DNA of 64,000 nucleotides from Erythrobacter sp. AP23 (GCF_001542855.1 NZ_LNBY01000020.1:62001-126000); one strand, 5' to 3'. Counted from the first letter of the stretch, positions 1-8,970 are shown. Program-made: numbers and translations. Notes: generated by a model from the sequence alone, not told the origin.

Positions 1-721
1 CGCGTTCCTTCGCACCCGTTTCATCGACCATCAGCAATGACGCGACATACAGTTCGCTCGCCATTTCAGGCGAAGTGGCCTCACGCGCAATAGCCTGAAT
101 ATCAAGCGTCGCTCGCAGTTCGTCGAAGATGAACGCCTTGTCCTCGGCATCGAGATCGAGCGTGTCGACCGCCTGATTAAGGCGTTCCCGCTCGGCGTCG
201 TCCACGTGCCCGTCGGCCTTGGCTGCCGCGATCATCGCCGTGAGTATGGCTCGGGACTGCGCCTGTTTTCCCTCGTCGCTTGCAGCGAGAAAGGCGCTTC
301 CTTCCGGGGCTGCGAAACTATCGGGACCGGACAACAAGGCTGTCGCGGCCACGGTGCCGCCGGAGGAAGACATCTGCTGGTGTTGCTGATAGGCGCGCCA
401 AGCCAATCCGGCTACAAGCCCCAGCCCACCCATCTTGGCGGCCGATTTCATCATTTTCTTAGGCTTCTTGCCGCCTTTCAGCAGCACGCCGAGGATGCCG
501 CCGGCGACGGCGGCCTTACCGACACCGCCGGTCAAAAGGCTGCCAAGAGGGGACGTCGGCGATGACGCAGTGGAAGCGTTTCCGCCCAGCAAACGCTCCA
601 ACCCGCCGGGACCGAGTTGCTGCTGCAGCATGAGCATCAGATCGTTTTCACGCCCCCTTTCCGGCGCTGCGAGCGCAGAGTTCCCTCCTAGAAACTGACT
701 TAGCAATTTAGTCGCGCTCAT
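1..721 (-). CDS. DUF533 (YebE/TerB-like) inner-membrane protein, 3' end cut by window edge
   Basis: The reading frame opens at an ATG (719-721, minus strand) with a GGAG ribosome site about nine bases upstream and runs off the window start without a stop, so the C-terminus is missing. The visible 240 residues show a hydrophilic start (MSATKLLSQFLGG), a Gly-rich hydrophobic stretch (about 65-110, LLTGGVGKAAVAGGILGVLL then GGLGLVAGLAWRAYQQ), and an acidic helical C-terminal region with AAKADGHVDDAERERL. This is the arrangement of DUF533 proteins such as E. coli YebE, whose C-terminal part is related to the TerB tellurite-resistance fold and binds metal through acidic residues. The family is thought to act at the inner membrane in stress responses, but the biochemical role is not known. 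It reads like an ordinary chromosomal gene. Confidence 0.8.
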   Translation of the reverse strand, partial: MSATKLLSQFLGGNSALAAPERGRENDLMLMLQQQLGPGGLERLLGGNASTASSPTSPLGSLLTGGVGKAAVAGGILGVLLKGGKKPKKMMKSAAKMGGLGLVAGLAWRAYQQHQQMSSSGGTVAATALLSGPDSFAAPEGSAFLAASDEGKQAQSRAILTAMIAAAKADGHVDDAERERLNQAVDTLDLDAEDKAFIFDELRATLDIQAIAREATSPEMASELYVASLLMVDETGAKER

Positions 722-816
722 CGTCAAAAACTCCATTCAGGTGTTGGTTCGAAGAATGTCTTCGCAGCCGGACATGTTTCTCAAAGTCGGCAGAATTTTG
801 TTTGTTCTATCCTGCT

Positions 817-1473
817 CTAGAAGCTGTACTCGACGCCGATAATCGGGGCGTGACCGACGGTATCCGGTCGGCCATCTTCGAAGTCTTGATCTCGCAAATA
901 GGCGGCGCTGAGCGACAGCCTCTCGTTCAACTCGTAGCTCAGCCCGATCTGCGTGCGCATCCCGGTCAAACCATCATCGCCGCCGACATTGTTACTGCGC
1001 AGTGTCACAAAAAGCTCCGCGTCAGCATCGAACGTCCAACGTTCTGCTTCGTCAAGCGGAATGGCGACGCCCACTCTCGGGCGGACGCGCAGACCCATCC
1101 GGTCCGCGTCGTCTACGAAACGCTGCTCGAGGCGCAGACGTGTGCGCAATATCCCATGACGCGTGGACATCTGCTGTATCAGCCGGGTCTCGTTCGCACC
1201 GCCATCGTTGATACGGCGTTCGAAAGCACCAGCGATTGTTACCGTGTCGTTCAGCTGCTGATTGAGCCAAAGTCGCGCGAAATAGGTATCTTCCCGGCCA
1301 TTACCGCCGTCGCGGAAGCGCTGCGCGGTCTCGATCTCCATTCCCGTATCCTCGTCGAGATCGAAACTGATCGACGGATTTACCCAAAGCTCGAAATCGT
1401 CGTCTGTTGCTTGCGCTGCTGCGGGAAAGCACAGCGCGACTATGGCTAAGAAGCTCGTGGATATTCTGTGCAT
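817..1473 (-). CDS. DUF2490 outer-membrane beta-barrel protein
   Basis: About 218 residues from the chosen ATG (MHRISTSFLAIVALCFPAAAQA), which gives a clean signal peptide. A longer start 13 codons upstream exists but puts charged residues before the signal. After the signal come amphipathic beta strands ending in the aromatic terminus GVEYSF, the C-terminal Phe signature recognised by the BAM machinery. FELWVNPSISFDLDEDTGMEIE and the alternating strand pattern with R-rich turns (FERRINDGG, RLEQRFVDDA) match DUF2490, a family of small outer-membrane porin-like proteins of unknown substrate common in sphingomonads. It lies downstream of the OmpW gene on the same strand, separated by a stem-loop. 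Confidence 0.75.
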   Translation of the reverse strand: MHRISTSFLAIVALCFPAAAQATDDDFELWVNPSISFDLDEDTGMEIETAQRFRDGGNGREDTYFARLWLNQQLNDTVTIAGAFERRINDGGANETRLIQQMSTRHGILRTRLRLEQRFVDDADRMGLRVRPRVGVAIPLDEAERWTFDADAELFVTLRSNNVGGDDGLTGMRTQIGLSYELNERLSLSAAYLRDQDFEDGRPDTVGHAPIIGVEYSF

Positions 1474-1515
1474 GGGAAGTCTCGCCGGTTTTCTTGGTTT
1501 TAAGATGCGCATAAT

Positions 1516-1546
1516 CCAGGAGCGCGCCTAATAAGCTCGCTCCTGG
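1516..1546 (-). terminator. Stem-loop between ompW-like and DUF2490 genes
   Basis: CCAGGAGCG at 1516-1524 pairs perfectly with CGCTCCTGG at 1538-1546, a 9-bp GC-rich stem with a 13-base loop. It sits 11 bases past the stop of the OmpW-like gene. No run of T follows on the minus strand, so it may be a weak terminator or an mRNA-stabilising hairpin rather than a classic intrinsic terminator. Confidence 0.5.
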
Positions 1547-1557
1547 ACCACTGCTGT

Positions 1558-2247
1558 TCAGAAGCGATAGGACAGGCCGGCGCTCACGACCCAAGGATCG
1601 AGATCGTGCTCTGTCTGCAATGCGACCGTATCGCCTGCGTTGAATGTTGCGGTCGTTCCGATGAAGTAGCGCTTCGCATCGAGCGAGAGGCCCAGACCGC
1701 GATCGTTCAACGCCACATCGACACCAGCTTGCAAGGCAAACCCAAGTTCGTCGGACAAGTCGACATTGGTTGCACCCAGCGTAGCGGCATCTGCCCCGAC
1801 ATCTTCGCCGAAGATAAAGAAGTAGGCCGGTCCTGCACCGAGATACGGTTTGATGCTGTCGCTGAGATCGAAATGATACTTAGCAAGTATCGTGGCCGGC
1901 AAAATGATCGCATCGTCTACCAACTCGGCTCCAGCCACAGCACCCGTGCCGTTCACGTCATGCGGGGTGACGCAACAAATCGTCTCGATCGAAAAATTGT
2001 TGGTCAAGAAATACTCGACCGCAACCGTTGGAACGACCGAATCCGACGCCTCGGTCTGAGAACCGGCGGGAAGTCCGATCTCATCAATCGTCACCTCGGT
2101 GATCTCTCCGTCGGGCAAAACTCCGGTTACGAAGCCTTTGACCTGAATTGAGCCAGCCCGATCATCTTGCGCTGCTGCTGGTGCCGGAAGTGCTATGCCG
2201 AAGAGCGCGATTGCGCCGGCGATCTTTAATTTATCCTGAAATCTCAT
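1558..2247 (-). CDS. OmpW family outer-membrane protein
   Basis: About 229 residues from MRFQDKLKIAGAIALFGIALP, chosen because it begins directly with a signal peptide ending in PAPAAAQ; the longer frame adds 15 residues with no signal character. The body shows the OmpW pattern: PTVAVEYFLTNNFSIE, then ATILAKYHFDLSDSIKPYLG, then ELGFALQAGVDVALNDRGLGLSLDAKRYFIG, ending in GLSYRF with the C-terminal Phe. OmpW proteins are eight-stranded barrels that form a hydrophobic channel for small apolar molecules. The leader upstream (2282-2328) contains two mutually exclusive hairpins that could affect its expression. Confidence 0.85.
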   Translation of the reverse strand: MRFQDKLKIAGAIALFGIALPAPAAAQDDRAGSIQVKGFVTGVLPDGEITEVTIDEIGLPAGSQTEASDSVVPTVAVEYFLTNNFSIETICCVTPHDVNGTGAVAGAELVDDAIILPATILAKYHFDLSDSIKPYLGAGPAYFFIFGEDVGADAATLGATNVDLSDELGFALQAGVDVALNDRGLGLSLDAKRYFIGTTATFNAGDTVALQTEHDLDPWVVSAGLSYRF

Positions 2248-2281
2248 TGTACCGAACCTTGTGAATTTATCGGATGGATGT

Positions 2282-2328
2282 GGTCCGGCCAATTCCGGAC
2301 CCGCAGACAGGGGAGGTAAGCGGGTCCG
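2282..2328 (-). promoter_or_regulatory. Two mutually exclusive stem-loops upstream of the OmpW-like gene
   Basis: GGTCCGG (2282-2288) pairs with CCGGACC (2295-2301). CGGACCCGC (2296-2304) pairs with GCGGGTCCG (2320-2328). The two stems share bases 2296-2301 and cannot form together. On the minus-strand transcript the 9-bp stem forms first and the 7-bp stem second. The block lies after the stop of the NTF2-like gene and before the OmpW start. It could be a terminator for the first gene or an attenuator for the second; there is no T run to decide. Confidence 0.4.
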
Positions 2329-2348
2329 AACAAGGCCTGGACGCTTAG

Positions 2349-2960
2349 TTAGCTGGCGTAAGGCAGCGACGAGTGGTGAAGCACGATGCGCAGCGCGCCG
2401 TCGGGGCCGCGGACGTAGCCCCAGGTCTTGTCGACCGTGGTGCGGTTGCCGTCAGCATCGATCACCGTCACATGGCCCATCGATGTGGCGGAGTTGCCCT
2501 TGATGAGGATGCCGGCGTTGTCGATCTCGAAGCTGCGCCAGCCCTTGAGCGCGAAACCTCCGTCCTGCGCGAAGTCAGCGTCACCGCCGACGAAGTACGA
2601 AAGCGCACCATCGCGGGTCGTGCGGAAGGTTTGTTCGCCATTCGCCAAGGTTGGCTTAAACAGCACCGGGCCCATGTTGTAGCCATAAGCACTGTCGATG
2701 ATTTCACCCGCGAGCTTTTTGGCAGCTGCGTGGCCGTTGGTGTCGTACTCGGTCGCGATTGCGACAAGAGCATTACCCCAAGCCACCTGTGCTGCCTCAA
2801 CTTCGGCAGCGGTGATCGGAGAATAAGTCGGTGCAACCATTGCGCTGGATGCGGCCTTGGCATTGTAATCCGCAGCCGACGCCGGTGCGATGAAGAGGCC
2901 GAGACCCGCAGCGGGAATGGCGGTAGCGGCGATGAGAGCCTTGAAGTTGATCTTTTTCAT
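2349..2960 (-). CDS. Secreted NTF2/SnoaL-like protein of unknown function
   Basis: 203 residues starting MKKINFKALIAATAIPAAGLG, a typical Sec signal ending near PASAAD. The mature part begins ITAAEVEAAQVAWGNALVAIATEY and ends LRIVLHHSSLPY, the helix-then-sheet plan of small NTF2-like (SnoaL/CaMKII-association type) proteins. VTVIDADGNRTTVDKTWGYVR forms the paired strands and HHSSLPY is the conserved end seen in this subfamily. Some database entries carry a phosphoribosyl-AMP cyclohydrolase name for such proteins, but nothing here resembles HisI. Substrate and role are unknown; a periplasmic location is inferred from the signal. It precedes the OmpW-like gene on the same strand. Confidence 0.65.
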   Translation of the reverse strand: MKKINFKALIAATAIPAAGLGLFIAPASAADYNAKAASSAMVAPTYSPITAAEVEAAQVAWGNALVAIATEYDTNGHAAAKKLAGEIIDSAYGYNMGPVLFKPTLANGEQTFRTTRDGALSYFVGGDADFAQDGGFALKGWRSFEIDNAGILIKGNSATSMGHVTVIDADGNRTTVDKTWGYVRGPDGALRIVLHHSSLPYAS

Positions 2961-3067
2961 TTCAGTTCACCTATGTGTTTGCGGCGGAAGGGTTCACGCC
3001 AAGTTGTCTGAGACAGCCGTGTTGCTATCGAAAGTTGAAATAGGGGAGCTGGAATTCGCGCAAATCT

Positions 3068-3106
3068 GCCGAGTGGCTAGCTGCTCGGCGTAGGCCGAAT
3101 GGCCTA
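3068..3106 (+). promoter_or_regulatory. Two small inverted repeats ahead of the two-component operon
   Basis: GCCGAG (3068-3073) faces CTCGGC (3084-3089), and TAGGCC (3091-3096) faces GGCCTA (3101-3106) across a four-base loop. Both lie about 35-70 bases before the kinase start at 3140. They may be operator halves for the operon's own LuxR-type regulator or leader hairpins; the sequence alone does not decide. Confidence 0.25.
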
Positions 3107-3139
3107 TGTGTTTTCGACAGAATCCTTTAGATCAGCGGT

Positions 3140-4255
3140 ATGCATAGCAGCATGCCCCCAACTCCGCCGAGGCTGGAAACGATCGCAGAATTGCGCGAAC
3201 TTTATCGTGCGGCTGAGGCGCGCGCTGCGCGAATGCGGCTATTGTCGGATGTTGGCAAACGCTTGTCCGAGGCTACACAGGATACAATCGGCGAAATTCT
3301 CGAACAGTGCGCAGAACGTTTGGCATTCTTCGTTGGCTCTCGGTCAGCCATCGTGACCTTAGGTGCGCAAGGCGATGGTATCCCCATTTGCGCGCCAGGG
3401 GTGGAGGGCCCCGTGGGCAGAATTACGGTCGAGGGTCTCGCTAGCGAGACGGACATTCCCGACGAAGAGGATCGGGAGACACTCCGCATTTATCTGGAAT
3501 GGATGGGTGCCACGATCGACCGCGCCAATCGTGAAACAGAGCGGGGTCGCCTCCTCGATGCCCTCCGGGATCGAGAAAAGCGCTTAGAAGACATCGTGGG
3601 ACGCATCTTTACCGCTCAGGAAGATGAGCGACGCCGCGTCTCTCAGGAATTGCATGACGGTGTCGCTCAAACGGCCACTGCTTTGGCACGAATGATCGAG
3701 GGCCCGGGCGGGGCCGATTCTCCGGACATGCCAGCTGCCGAGCGCAAACGGCTGGCGGAGATCGCGCGTGAACTCGTCACCGAATTACGAGGAGTAATTA
3801 GCGGTTTGCGTCCCACCTTGCTCGACGATCTCGGAGTTGAGGCTGCGATTGGATCGCTGGCTCAGGGGCTTGAAAAGGACGGTTTCACTGTCAGTTTCGA
3901 CAGTTCGTGCGTAGATGCGCACATGGAGCCCAATGTCGAGAACGCCTTGTTTCGCGTAGCCCAGGAAGCAATTTCCAACATTCGCAAGCATTGTGGCGGA
4001 CCATGCAGCGTTTTCATTGATCTCAGACTTGACGGGGCAAACGCTGATAATGGGATGAAGCGATTTCTCAGAATTCGAGACACCGGTGTCGGGCTTGTGA
4101 ATCCGGTCTTGTCCGGTGAAGATAGCGGCAATCATATCGGCATCGACGTGATGAAGGAGCGGATGACCGCCATCGGAGGTCGGCTCGACTGGTCTTCCGG
4201 TCCCAAGGGCGGCGTTACCGTGACCGCTTTCGTTCCGGAGGGCGTTTCAGTTTGA
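3140..4255 (+). CDS. NarX-type sensor histidine kinase (HisKA_3)
   Basis: 371 residues with no membrane segment, so probably a soluble sensor. Residues about 15-135 look like a degenerate GAF-type input region, and a coiled linker runs 135-160. The dimerisation/phosphoacceptor helix carries ERRRVSQELHDGVAQ with the phospho-accepting His at 172, the pattern of the HisKA_3 (NarX/DegS) class. A P-rich turn (ISGLRPTLLDDLGVEAAI) follows, then the ATPase with N box FRVAQEAISNIRKH (about 271-284) and G box IRDTGVGL (312-319). It heads an overlapping operon and its stop overlaps the TTG start of the response regulator, so the two are almost certainly a cognate pair. A second ATG at codon 5 is an alternative start. 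The signal is unknown. Confidence 0.85.
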   Translation: MHSSMPPTPPRLETIAELRELYRAAEARAARMRLLSDVGKRLSEATQDTIGEILEQCAERLAFFVGSRSAIVTLGAQGDGIPICAPGVEGPVGRITVEGLASETDIPDEEDRETLRIYLEWMGATIDRANRETERGRLLDALRDREKRLEDIVGRIFTAQEDERRRVSQELHDGVAQTATALARMIEGPGGADSPDMPAAERKRLAEIARELVTELRGVISGLRPTLLDDLGVEAAIGSLAQGLEKDGFTVSFDSSCVDAHMEPNVENALFRVAQEAISNIRKHCGGPCSVFIDLRLDGANADNGMKRFLRIRDTGVGLVNPVLSGEDSGNHIGIDVMKERMTAIGGRLDWSSGPKGGVTVTAFVPEGVSV

Positions 4256-4899
4256 ATCCGACGCGTATCCTGATCGTTGATGACCATCAATTGGCACGGG
4301 AAGGCCTGAAGGCTGTCCTAGATGGAAAAGATATCCAAATAGTCGCCTTGGCCGCCACTGGCGAAGACGCGGTCGAACTTGCCAATCGACACAGGCCTGA
4401 TCTGGTTCTCATGGACATCCGCCTTGGTGACGGGATCGACGGGCTGGAAGCAACGCGACAAATCGTATCGATGGATATCGGGGTAAAGGTTTTGATGCTG
4501 ACGCTCCACGACATGCCGTCTTATGTCCGGGAGGCTCTTGATGCAGGCGCGTCGGGGTTCGTTTTGAAGGATGCCGCGATCGACGCCCTGCGCGCGGCCA
4601 TCGGCCAAGTGTTGGCGGGACAATCGGCTATCCCGCTGGACCTCGTCAACGCGGCGATGCGAGCAGCTCCTTTGCGCGGCGGCAAGGTCGATATAACGGG
4701 ATTACTGACTGCGCGCGAACGCGATGTGGTGGGACTGGTCGCGAATGGATTGACCAATAAGGAGATCGCACGTCAGCTCCAGATCAGCCCTGCAACGGTC
4801 AAGGTGCACGTCGAACGGATTATCAGCAAGTTGGGGGTCAGCGATCGGACTCAAGCGGCGGTATTGGTTACCCAGATCGGGCAACACGGCTCTACATGA
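4252..4899 (+). CDS. NarL/FixJ family response regulator
   Basis: 215 residues. The only plausible start is TTG at 4252, inside the kinase stop (TTGA overlap), which implies translational coupling. The receiver domain has the acidic pair DD at 10-11, phospho-acceptor Asp55 in LVLMDIRLGDG, and the Thr/Lys switch positions (LMLTLHD, FVLKDA). The C-terminal LuxR-type HTH spans about 150-210 (LTARERDVVGLVANGLTNKE then SPATVKVHVERIISKLGV). It would be phosphorylated by the HisKA_3 kinase encoded just upstream and bind DNA. The following kinase starts inside its stop codon (ATGA). Confidence 0.9.
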   Translation: MNPTRILIVDDHQLAREGLKAVLDGKDIQIVALAATGEDAVELANRHRPDLVLMDIRLGDGIDGLEATRQIVSMDIGVKVLMLTLHDMPSYVREALDAGASGFVLKDAAIDALRAAIGQVLAGQSAIPLDLVNAAMRAAPLRGGKVDITGLLTARERDVVGLVANGLTNKEIARQLQISPATVKVHVERIISKLGVSDRTQAAVLVTQIGQHGST

Positions 4900-6869
4900 G
4901 ACACGCAAACCGCACGAAACGGTCGGCTGGGCGCATCTGGGCAAATCGCCCCCTTGCCTACAAGGGTGTGCTCTTGGTCGGGATTCCGCTGGCTGTCCTG
5001 TTCGGAGCACTCGGATCGCTCTATCTTGCCAGCAGCGCCGAAGCCCGGGCAGAAGACGATGTCCGCCGAGCTTTCGAGATCCAGCGTGACACCTATCAAG
5101 TACACGCGCTTCTATCCGAAGCGGCAGCCGCGGTGAGGAGCTATGTCCTCACACGTGATCGAAGCTTGCTCGCGCCATATGACAAGGCGCGGCAGGAACT
5201 GCCGCCGATAATGGAAAGTCTTGATCAGGCCATCGAGGACGCGGGTGTTCGCTCCGAGTTTGAAGCCCTGTCGGCGCTGGTAGAAGATAAATCTGCCTCC
5301 CAGGCGCGTCTTGTTGGGCTGGCTACCGCCAATCAGCCGGGACCGGAAGGCGCTTTGATTCGCGCCGAACTCGCTGCCAGCAGCGCAGTGCTCGACGAGC
5401 TTGGCGACCGCGTGGACTCGATGCAGCGAGCCGAGGCGGAACTGCTCGAAAGGCGCCGTGCAACAGTCGACAACGTGAGGGAGCGCTACTTTGCCCTCAC
5501 CGCCATCAGCGCGCTTTTCGGATTGCTCGGTAGCCTCGCGGCAGTTTATCTTTTCTCGACCGGTATCGTGCGGCGAGTGCGTATCTTGGAGAACAATGCA
5601 GGGCTGCTTGCACGAGGGGAGCGCCTCTTGGAACTTCCGGAAGAAGCAGACGAAATAGGCCGCTTGGGGGAGAAACTTGCCCGCGCCAGCGATCTCCTGC
5701 GCGCGCGTGAAAAAGACCTAAGCGAGAGCGAGGAGCGTTTCCGCCTCGTTATAGACAGGGTCCGCGATTACGGAATCTTTGCACTCGAACCTGACGGCAC
5801 TGTCGCGACTTGGAACCTTGGCGCGGAACGCATCAAGGGCTGGCGCGCGGAAGAGATTCTCGGTCGGCATTTCAGCACTTTCTACCCACAGGAGACCCGT
5901 GATCGATTACCGGCTATCATGCTTCAGAAGGCGCGCAAGGAGGGTGCAGCGGAGGATGAGGGTTGGCGCATGCGCAAGGATGGATCGCGCTTTTGGGCAA
6001 ATGTCGTCATAACCGCCTTGCGCGATGCGGATGGCACCTTGCGAGGCTTCGCGAAAGTCACGCGCGATATGTCAGAGCGGCGCCGTACCGAAGAAGCCTT
6101 GCTGGCCGCGCGCGAAGAGGCGATTGCAGCGGATCAGGCGAAGACCGCCTTTCTGTCTCGCACCAGCCATGAATTGCGCACCCCGATGAATGCCATACTA
6201 GGCTTCGGGCAATTGTTGGAAATGGAGGAAGACAGCTTCGCCGACCATCATCGATCGGCAGTCCAGCAAATCATGAAAGCTGGAAGGCATCTTCTGTCGG
6301 TCATCAACGACTTGCTCGACATTTCAAGCATCGAGGCTGGCGCCGAGGACCTTCAGCTTGAGCCGGTCAATCTTAACGATCTGCTTCGCGAAGCGCATTC
6401 GATGGGGGCCCCACTAGTAAGGGCCGCAGATCTCCAATTCCAGATCGAGGCGGCCGACAACCGAATCGAGATGATGGTAGACAAGCGTCGAACGCTACAA
6501 GTCTGTCTGAATCTCATTGCCAATGCAGCGAAATACAATCTTAACGGTGAATTCGTTCGCTTGTCTGGCCGGATGGACAAAGACCTTGTGCGGATCGAGA
6601 TAGCAGACGACGGTCCGGGCATCGCAACGAAGGATATCCCGCGATTGTTTACCGCTTTCGACCGCCTCGGGCAGAACGAGCGATCGACTGTAGAAGGAAC
6701 CGGGCTTGGGCTGGCGCTCTCCAAGAGCCTTGTCGGATCGATGGGAGGCACGATTGGCTACGATAGGGAGAGGTTTGGATCGATATTCTGGTTTGCCCTT
6801 CCTGCGATGGGAAATGCCCAAGAAGCGAGCGAGTCACATGACAAAGGCACATTGACCGAAGATGACTAA
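4896..6869 (+). CDS. Membrane sensor histidine kinase, CHASE3-HAMP-PAS-HisKA-HATPase
   Basis: 657 residues. Membrane segment 1 is at about 24-46 and segment 2 at 199-222, flanking a helical CHASE3-like periplasmic region (about 50-195, with ALLSEAAAAVRSYVLTRDRS). A HAMP linker (220-272) leads to a PAS domain (about 280-390; DRVRDYGIFALEPDGTV, GWRAEEILGRHF). HisKA has AFLSRTSHELRTPMN with the phospho-His at 425. The ATPase has N box NLIANAAKYN, DDGPGIA and GTGLGLALSKSLV. It is coupled by ATGA overlap to the upstream regulator and its last codons overlap the next receiver gene. The PAS could bind heme or flavin, but no diagnostic Cys for LOV photochemistry is visible. Confidence 0.9.
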   Translation: MRHANRTKRSAGRIWANRPLAYKGVLLVGIPLAVLFGALGSLYLASSAEARAEDDVRRAFEIQRDTYQVHALLSEAAAAVRSYVLTRDRSLLAPYDKARQELPPIMESLDQAIEDAGVRSEFEALSALVEDKSASQARLVGLATANQPGPEGALIRAELAASSAVLDELGDRVDSMQRAEAELLERRRATVDNVRERYFALTAISALFGLLGSLAAVYLFSTGIVRRVRILENNAGLLARGERLLELPEEADEIGRLGEKLARASDLLRAREKDLSESEERFRLVIDRVRDYGIFALEPDGTVATWNLGAERIKGWRAEEILGRHFSTFYPQETRDRLPAIMLQKARKEGAAEDEGWRMRKDGSRFWANVVITALRDADGTLRGFAKVTRDMSERRRTEEALLAAREEAIAADQAKTAFLSRTSHELRTPMNAILGFGQLLEMEEDSFADHHRSAVQQIMKAGRHLLSVINDLLDISSIEAGAEDLQLEPVNLNDLLREAHSMGAPLVRAADLQFQIEAADNRIEMMVDKRRTLQVCLNLIANAAKYNLNGEFVRLSGRMDKDLVRIEIADDGPGIATKDIPRLFTAFDRLGQNERSTVEGTGLGLALSKSLVGSMGGTIGYDRERFGSIFWFALPAMGNAQEASESHDKGTLTEDD

Positions 6870-7302
6870 CAAACTCGTTCAGCCCAAAGATATCCTGTCC
6901 CGTCGCATCCTCGTGGTGGACGATGAGGACGCCAACGTCTTGCTCTTGCGCAGCCTGCTCGAGCGCGAAGGGTACGCCGACACCCATTGCCTGACTGATC
7001 CCACGCAGGCGTTGAAGGCTTACATCGATCTGGAACCGGATCTGGTTCTGCTCGATCTGATGATGCCCGCGATTGACGGTTTCCAATTGCTCGAAGCGTT
7101 CGCACGCCATGATACGCCCGAAGAGTTCCGCCCGGTGCTGGTGCTGACGGCCGACTCCACATTGCAGGCCCGCCGCCGCGCTTTATCGCTCGGGGCCAAG
7201 GACTTCGTGTCGAAACCTTTCGACGTCATCGAGGTGGCCCTGCGCATTGGCAATTTGCTCGAGACCCGCATCCTTTACGAACGTCTACGGCACGGCTCGT
7301 GA
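6862..7302 (+). CDS. Single-domain response regulator (receiver only)
   Basis: 146 residues, a single CheY-like receiver with RRILVVDDEDAN (DD at 20-21), phospho-acceptor Asp65 in LVLLDLMMPAIDG, Thr in VLVLTADS and the conserved Lys in DFVSKPFD. There is no output domain, only a short C-terminal tail, so it may act in a phosphorelay or by protein contact. It overlaps the end of the CHASE3 kinase gene by eight bases and its stop overlaps the GTG start of the MscS-like gene. Confidence 0.88.
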   Translation: MTNKLVQPKDILSRRILVVDDEDANVLLLRSLLEREGYADTHCLTDPTQALKAYIDLEPDLVLLDLMMPAIDGFQLLEAFARHDTPEEFRPVLVLTADSTLQARRRALSLGAKDFVSKPFDVIEVALRIGNLLETRILYERLRHGS

Positions 7303-8093
7303 GCTTGCTGAGAGGATCGGACGTGCAGGACATACTCTACAAGCTGTCTTCGGATACAGTGGCATCGATCGCGTTGGTCCTGAGCCTTGTTCTGATGCAG
7401 CTCTTGATAGCACGGGCTTTTAGGCAGCGCGAAACCATGCCCGACCAAGTCAGAAGGCGATGGGTGTCAAGTTCGCGGAACGCGCTGATCCTGATTGGCC
7501 TGGTGGGCCTTATCATGATTTGGGCCCCGCAGTTGCGCACCTTTGCTCTGTCTCTGACGGCTGTGGCAGTGGCTTTGGTGATCGCCACCAAAGAGATTCT
7601 TCTGTGTCTTTCGGGTTCGATGCTGCGCGCGTTTACGCGGGCCTATGTTGTTGGCGACATCGTTGAAATTGGTACTTTCAGGGGAGAGGTTCTCGATTAC
7701 GACTTGTTGGTGACACGCCTGCGCGAATTTGAAAACCCCGAGGGCTCTATGATATTCTCAGGGGCGGAAGTGAACCTGCCTCACAGCATGCTGTTCACCT
7801 CGCCAGTCCGTGTGCTGCCCGCACGCGAAAACAGACCAGTCCATAGAATAGAAATGATTTTCGAAGCGCACACCAATGTCTATTCGCGGAGGGAGGAAAT
7901 CGAAAGGGTGATCAAGGGATCGATCGAGACACTGCCGGACGCCGCGCTTGTCTCGGTGCTTTTCGCGACGACCGACATCGGCAAGCAGCGGATAGTTGCC
8001 GAAATTTCGGCAAGAACCGATGACCTCAGCATCGCTGAGAACGCGGTGATCTGCAGCGTCGGCAACCTGGTCCACGAGATGCGCACCAATTAG
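7299..8093 (+). CDS. Small MscS-family mechanosensitive channel-like protein
   Basis: 264 residues, starting at GTG within the preceding stop (GTGA). Three hydrophobic segments occur at about 18-38, 62-82 and 85-110; the last, Ala/Gly-rich and running into KEILLCLSG, corresponds to the pore helix TM3 of MscS. The beta domain (about 118-165) has VVGDIVEIGTFRGEVLDYDLLVTRLREFENPEGS, the characteristic MscS_beta pattern with a hydrophilic loop, and is followed by an alpha/beta C-terminal region. E. coli MscS is 286 residues, so the length is normal for a minimal member. Its place in a two-component operon suggests the signal system adjusts envelope tension or osmotic responses, which is inference. 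Confidence 0.8.
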   Translation: MSLLRGSDVQDILYKLSSDTVASIALVLSLVLMQLLIARAFRQRETMPDQVRRRWVSSSRNALILIGLVGLIMIWAPQLRTFALSLTAVAVALVIATKEILLCLSGSMLRAFTRAYVVGDIVEIGTFRGEVLDYDLLVTRLREFENPEGSMIFSGAEVNLPHSMLFTSPVRVLPARENRPVHRIEMIFEAHTNVYSRREEIERVIKGSIETLPDAALVSVLFATTDIGKQRIVAEISARTDDLSIAENAVICSVGNLVHEMRTN

Positions 8094-8970
8094 CGAAGCG
8101 CTCGAGTCGTCAAAAATAACTTCGGCGAAAGGCGCAGTGGAATAGCTGCGAACATATTCTTCCGCTAGCTGCAGACCACGGTCTGGTGGCTTCTGGGGTT
8201 GCCTCCTGAACTGGCGAATTGCGACGTAGGACGCAATGCGGTCATTCCGAACGAACAACTGACGCCCTCCCCCTGCCTCTGCACGCTTGCTGGTGTCCGA
8301 ATGCCACATAGGACTCGAAGACAGACAGAAAAACCGAGACCTTTACGGACTAGGTCGCCTTATTAATCTTTCATAAACCGTTGCGAAAGCCAGAAAAACT
8401 CGCCCTTTGGCTGAGCGCGCAGTTGGGAGTATCACCCCATTTCACCGACGCCGAGAATACCCCTACCGAAACCCCAAAAAGCCTCGGCTTCAGGCGAACA
8501 CAAGAGGACGCATACGTTTCCAAGCGGATTGGCGTGGTAGCACATGGGCTATTGAAATCGGTGAGTTGATCCAAAAAATGCGGACGCATGCGAACTCAAG
8601 CGATCCTATGCGGACGCTGATTCCTGGTAGCGGAGGAGGGACATATAACGAACATTTAACAATAAGAATGCCCTCTAAAAATCGGAACCCGGCGGTCAGA
8701 ATACCCCCACCTACCGAGGTGTCCGCCAACTCGTTGCAATGGTGCGATTGACCGAGCGGGCCCGTATTGAGCGGCTAATTCGTCGCACTCTGAATGGCAG
8801 AAGCTGGGCCGTTTGCTGAAGGTCCGGTCTTGGCTGAGCTACAGCAGAAAGCCGACGTTGGGTTTTCAACTCCGTCTAATGCCTGATCGTATGCCCGAGC
8901 GTCGAAATTCCGCTCTGGGCGAAGGTACACGTTGGCGGTGAAAGTGCTGATCGCGATCGGATCAGTTCGC
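8094..8970 (+). other. Intergenic stretch of about 880 bases, no supported gene
   Basis: Lies between the MscS-like gene and the end of ietS, close to where the conjugative element may begin. No frame has both a ribosome site and family-like sequence. A direct repeat ATGCGGACGC occurs at 8578-8587 and 8609-8618, and short frames (for example ATG at 8744, reading MVRLTERARIERLIRR) look like decayed gene ends. No integrase, tRNA or clear att repeat was seen. Confidence 0.4.

Noticed and set aside
8578-8618. Direct repeat ATGCGGACGC as an attachment site
   Set aside because: The copies are 31 bases apart in one place and no copy was noticed at the other end of the element.
8407-8751. 114-codon plus frame between the MscS-like gene and ietS
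   Set aside because: Rare-codon and disordered-looking sequence, no family signal, weak start region.
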